Shown in pieces: positions 11,361 through 14,012 of a stretch of DNA of 14,012 bases. Within the stretch, counting starts at the first letter, position 1. Each line of letters begins with the position of its first letter. The stretch is from assembly GCA_035558335.1 (NCBI GenBank), contig DATMCM010000431.1:1-14012 (forward strand), written 5' to 3'. The translations under genes and the position numbers were made by a program. The notes under the pieces were generated by a model. That model was given only the letters and a program-made list of their open reading frames with translations. It made no database searches and was not told where the DNA came from. The DNA comes from Onstottus_B sp035558335 (lineage in GTDB: Bacteria > Acidobacteriota > Blastocatellia > UBA7656).

Positions 11361-14012
11361 CTAAGAAGAGAGCGGCCGCAAGTGAGCGCTGGTCGTTAGC
11401 GAGTCGCGTAATCGATCGCTCTGATGAAGCGAATCAGCCAATCGGTTGAGCACTTCAAGGCTGCGTCGTTGATGTCGAGTGCTTTCCGCGTTGCGGCCCC
11501 TCTGTTCCTCGAGCTTTGCTGCCACCGCGCACACGCGCCATTCTGCGAGAGGTGCGCTGACTCCCTGAATCACCGTCAGAGACTCGCCGATGGCGGCATC
11601 AGCTGCATTCCAGTCGCCGCTCTGCATCGCGGCTTCGGCGATCACCAAATTGGCAAGCGCCAGATAGGTCCTTTCACCGGGCGGCGCAGCAAGTTCGCAT
11701 ACTCGCTCAGCCTCCCTGCGCGCCTCCGCGGGGTTGCGTTGAGCCAGCCAGTAGCGACTCAGCGCGTGGTGGAGCAAAATCCGTAGAATCCAATCCATCA
11801 AGATATGCTCGCGCCCCAATCGTTCGTCGGCTTCGCGCAAGCAGCGGATCGCTTCGTCATAATGTTCAAGACTGGTATGTGCGAGCCCAAGCAGGATCAG
11901 GCCCAGTAACTCCGTGTAGGGGTGTTCGATCTGCCTGGCTTGCTCGTGAGCTTGCTTGCTCATCTGAAGGGCCACCTCAAAATCGAAGCATTGCTCGTGC
12001 AGCCAGCTCAGCTCGAGCAGGAAGAGCACGGCCCAGCGCGTGTGCTGGTTTCGTTGGGCCATTTCGAGCCCGTGGTCGAGGATCCCTCGCATCTCGCCCA
12101 ATCGTCCGGCGTGAAGAAGCGCCCACGCCTCAAAGTATTGCGCGAGAAGATAAGTGTGCGCGTCGCTCGTCTCAAGCCCGAGTTGAGCTGCCTCTTCAGC
12201 GGCACTGACAGCAGCCGTGTAGTCCGAGCGCAGGCACTCGACGAAACTGTATCGAGCTAGGTGTAAGCCGAGCATCTCATGGTCGCCGGCCTTTCGTGCC
12301 GCGGTAACCGCCGCCATGAGAGAATCGACATGTTCGTTACCCCAGCCGAGAAACAGTACGTGCCAATATCCCCAAGAGCCCCGCACGTGGGCTCGCAGTA
12401 CCTCATCGGTAATCTCATGACTCAACGCCATAAACCGCTCGGCGGCCGTCAGACAGCGCTCGCGGTCAACCCACGAGAGCGCGGTCGATAAGTGAGCAAG
12501 CGCTCTTACGCGGTCTTCCGTTCGCCCTTGCTCCCAGGCGTACTCCGCAAGCGCCTCAAAATTGGCGGCGGCGCCATCCATATCACCCATCGCCCGGCGT
12601 GCCAGCCCGGCCTGTTCAAGTATCGCCATGTGCGCTTCGGCTCGTTCGTTCTCCGGCCATCGCTTCACAAGCTCGAGACTCCGGCCCAGGTAGGCAATCG
12701 CCTCGCGATTGGCATAGCGCAGGAAGTGATTCTGAGCTGCCTGTCGCATATACTTGACCGCTCGCCGATAGTCGTGTCCCTGTTCGAAGTGCATGGCCAA
12801 TTCGGCGGCGACTTCACTGACCTGCTCATCGTAAAGCTGCTCGCCTCGCTCTCCGATCAATTGATGAAGACTCGCCCGCCGGCCTGCGGCGACCCGCTGA
12901 TACAGCACCTCTTGATAGAGCGCATGAATGAACGCGTAACGCCCGGTCACGGTCCCGTCCTGGTACCTGCTCGCGCCGGTTGGACGAAGGAACAGATGCC
13001 GGCGCGCCAAGTGTTCGCACTGCTCTTCAATCCGCATAAGAGTCTGTCCCAGACCTGCGGCCACTGCTGCGGTGCTGAACTCCAGACCCGCAACCGCGGC
13101 AACTTCAAGCACGCGCTGCTGTTCCCGGTCGACTCGCTCAATCTGTTTTTCGATCATCTGCCTGATGCTCTCGGGCACGCCGACTTCCAAGTCGTCGAGC
13201 GCGACCATCAAGTGCCAATAGCCGTTCGGTTTCGCAATCAACCCTTCGGCCTGAAGATAGTCAACGGCGTTGACCAAAAAGAACGGATTGCCGTCGCTGC
13301 GTTGGTGTAACAGCGAGGCGAGCTCAATCGGAAGTCTATGCTGCGGGTAGCGCGCGGCAAGGTAGTCGCTCACCGCTTCCGGTCGCAAGTACTCGAGCGG
13401 TACTTCTTCGCACTGTCGATGCGACTGCAACTCCTGCTTGACGCGCTTTAGCGGATGATCGGTTACCGCAACGTCCACCGGCCGATATGTGGCAATCAGT
13501 AGTAATTGGGCCGGCTTGCGTCGTCTGGCGAGATACGAGACCAGATCAAGTGTCGCGTAATCTCCCCAGTGAAGATCCTCCAGCACCAAAACAAGCGTTG
13601 TCTCACCGGTCAAGGATTCCAACGCTTCTGCCATTTCCCGGAGCATCCGTTCGCGCGTTGCGCCGATCACCGCCCTTTGCAAGCTGTCCAAGTCCGCGTT
13701 CTCCAGCAACCACGGCAACTGTTGAAGCCATGTCGGCGCCTGACGACGCAACAAATCAACCAGGGCGGCTCCGTGGTCCTGACATAATCTCGACATCGCC
13801 TCGAGCACGGGCAAATACGCCTCGCCCGACCCGTACTGCTCCAGGCATTGTCCTCTCCCGACCCAAACCTTCGGATCACTCATCGCCTCTTGTAGAAAAA
13901 CCTCGACGAGCGAAGTTTTGCCGATTCCAGCTTCGCCGGTTACGAAGACTACCTGCCGCTCCCCGCCCCGCACTTGCGCGAGAAGAGCACGCAATCGTGC
14001 AAGGGCCGGATC
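11361..14012 (-). CDS. Large AAA/STAND-type ATPase with TPR-like repeats, N-terminus outside the window
   Basis: At least 883 residues; the frame stays open to the right edge, where it reads DPALARLRALLAQVRGGERQ, so the TTG at 13994 is not a true start. Walker A GEAGIGKTS is encoded at 13911-13937 and Walker B is in LVLVLEDLHWGD, followed by an arginine-sensor-like IATYRP and a winged-helix region with SDGNPFFLVNAVDYL and YAFIHALYQEVLYQRV. The C-terminal half is helical with TPR-like repeats such as AIAYLGRSLELVKRW and ALQMSKQAHEQARQ. These parts match AAA_16 predicted-ATPase regulators (MalT/AfsR-like STAND proteins, or ATPases fused to class III cyclases or winged-helix domains). No C-terminal LuxR HTH is present, so any output domain must be at the missing N-terminus. 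Cytoplasmic; the inducer is unknown. Confidence 0.85.
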   Translation of the reverse strand, partial: DPALARLRALLAQVRGGERQVVFVTGEAGIGKTSLVEVFLQEAMSDPKVWVGRGQCLEQYGSGEAYLPVLEAMSRLCQDHGAALVDLLRRQAPTWLQQLPWLLENADLDSLQRAVIGATRERMLREMAEALESLTGETTLVLVLEDLHWGDYATLDLVSYLARRRKPAQLLLIATYRPVDVAVTDHPLKRVKQELQSHRQCEEVPLEYLRPEAVSDYLAARYPQHRLPIELASLLHQRSDGNPFFLVNAVDYLQAEGLIAKPNGYWHLMVALDDLEVGVPESIRQMIEKQIERVDREQQRVLEVAAVAGLEFSTAAVAAGLGQTLMRIEEQCEHLARRHLFLRPTGASRYQDGTVTGRYAFIHALYQEVLYQRVAAGRRASLHQLIGERGEQLYDEQVSEVAAELAMHFEQGHDYRRAVKYMRQAAQNHFLRYANREAIAYLGRSLELVKRWPENERAEAHMAILEQAGLARRAMGDMDGAAANFEALAEYAWEQGRTEDRVRALAHLSTALSWVDRERCLTAAERFMALSHEITDEVLRAHVRGSWGYWHVLFLGWGNEHVDSLMAAVTAARKAGDHEMLGLHLARYSFVECLRSDYTAAVSAAEEAAQLGLETSDAHTYLLAQYFEAWALLHAGRLGEMRGILDHGLEMAQRNQHTRWAVLFLLELSWLHEQCFDFEVALQMSKQAHEQARQIEHPYTELLGLILLGLAHTSLEHYDEAIRCLREADERLGREHILMDWILRILLHHALSRYWLAQRNPAEARREAERVCELAAPPGERTYLALANLVIAEAAMQSGDWNAADAAIGESLTVIQGVSAPLAEWRVCAVAAKLEEQRGRNAESTRHQRRSLEVLNRLADSLHQSDRLRDSLTTSAHLRPLSS

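Noticed and set aside
12492..13310. Long open frame of 272 codons on the plus strand
   Set aside because: It lies antisense within the large ATPase gene, whose protein has clear motifs; the plus-strand frame shows no recognisable domain and is a GC-driven shadow.

Overview
The window is about 14 kb of gene-dense bacterial chromosome, with moderately high GC by eye. It carries four transcription blocks, two of which run off the edges. Nearly all reading frames are intact, spacing is tight, and most starts have a good Shine-Dalgarno (SD) sequence. I see no tRNA, rRNA, CRISPR array, insertion sequence or phage gene. The gene families point to a free-living soil bacterium with broad catabolic and stress-response capacity: a FixL/FixJ-like phosphorelay, a DUF4331 protein, a crotonase with a fluoroacetate-dehalogenase-like hydrolase, a MarR/pirin/DoxX cluster and a giant AAA/TPR regulator. 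Acidobacteriota or a rhizobial/Burkholderia-like proteobacterium are my best guesses; this is inference with low confidence.

Region 1 (1-5214, minus strand) looks like one long operon read right to left. Its order is a divergent crotonase, an alpha/beta hydrolase of the haloacetate/fluoroacetate dehalogenase type, a PPC/DUF296 protein, a cytoplasmic DUF4331 protein, a RidA-like protein, a class I nitronate monooxygenase (NMO; 4-nt ATGA overlap with RidA), and the start of an exported protein cut by the left edge. Intergenic gaps run from -4 to 94 nt.

Region 2 (5215-5475) is the divergent control region. It holds two tandem copies of an imperfect palindrome built on ACCAAGGTAT, a perfect 16-bp palindrome between them, a third diverged copy just before the kinase start, and two further small inverted repeats. 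It separates the enzyme operon from Region 3 (5476-8671, plus strand): a soluble PAS-GAF-PAS histidine kinase, a stand-alone receiver translationally coupled to it (TGATG), and a FixJ-type receiver-HTH regulator. The simplest reading is that the phosphorelay controls the enzyme operon and itself through the repeated GGTAT/ATACC sites. The inducer and the substrate are unknown. The combination of hydrolase, crotonase, NMO and RidA suggests detoxification or catabolism of a reactive small molecule.

Region 4 (8701-11243, minus strand) is a compact electrophile/quinone-stress-type operon: MarR regulator, pirin, DoxX membrane protein and NAD(P)H:FMN reductase. A clear sigma70-like promoter (TTGACA, 17 nt, TATCTT) is overlapped by a MarR-style palindrome, so autorepression is likely. 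Region 5 (11361-14012, minus strand) is the C-terminal 880 or so residues of a large AAA/STAND ATPase with TPR-like helical repeats. Its N-terminal output domain lies outside the window.
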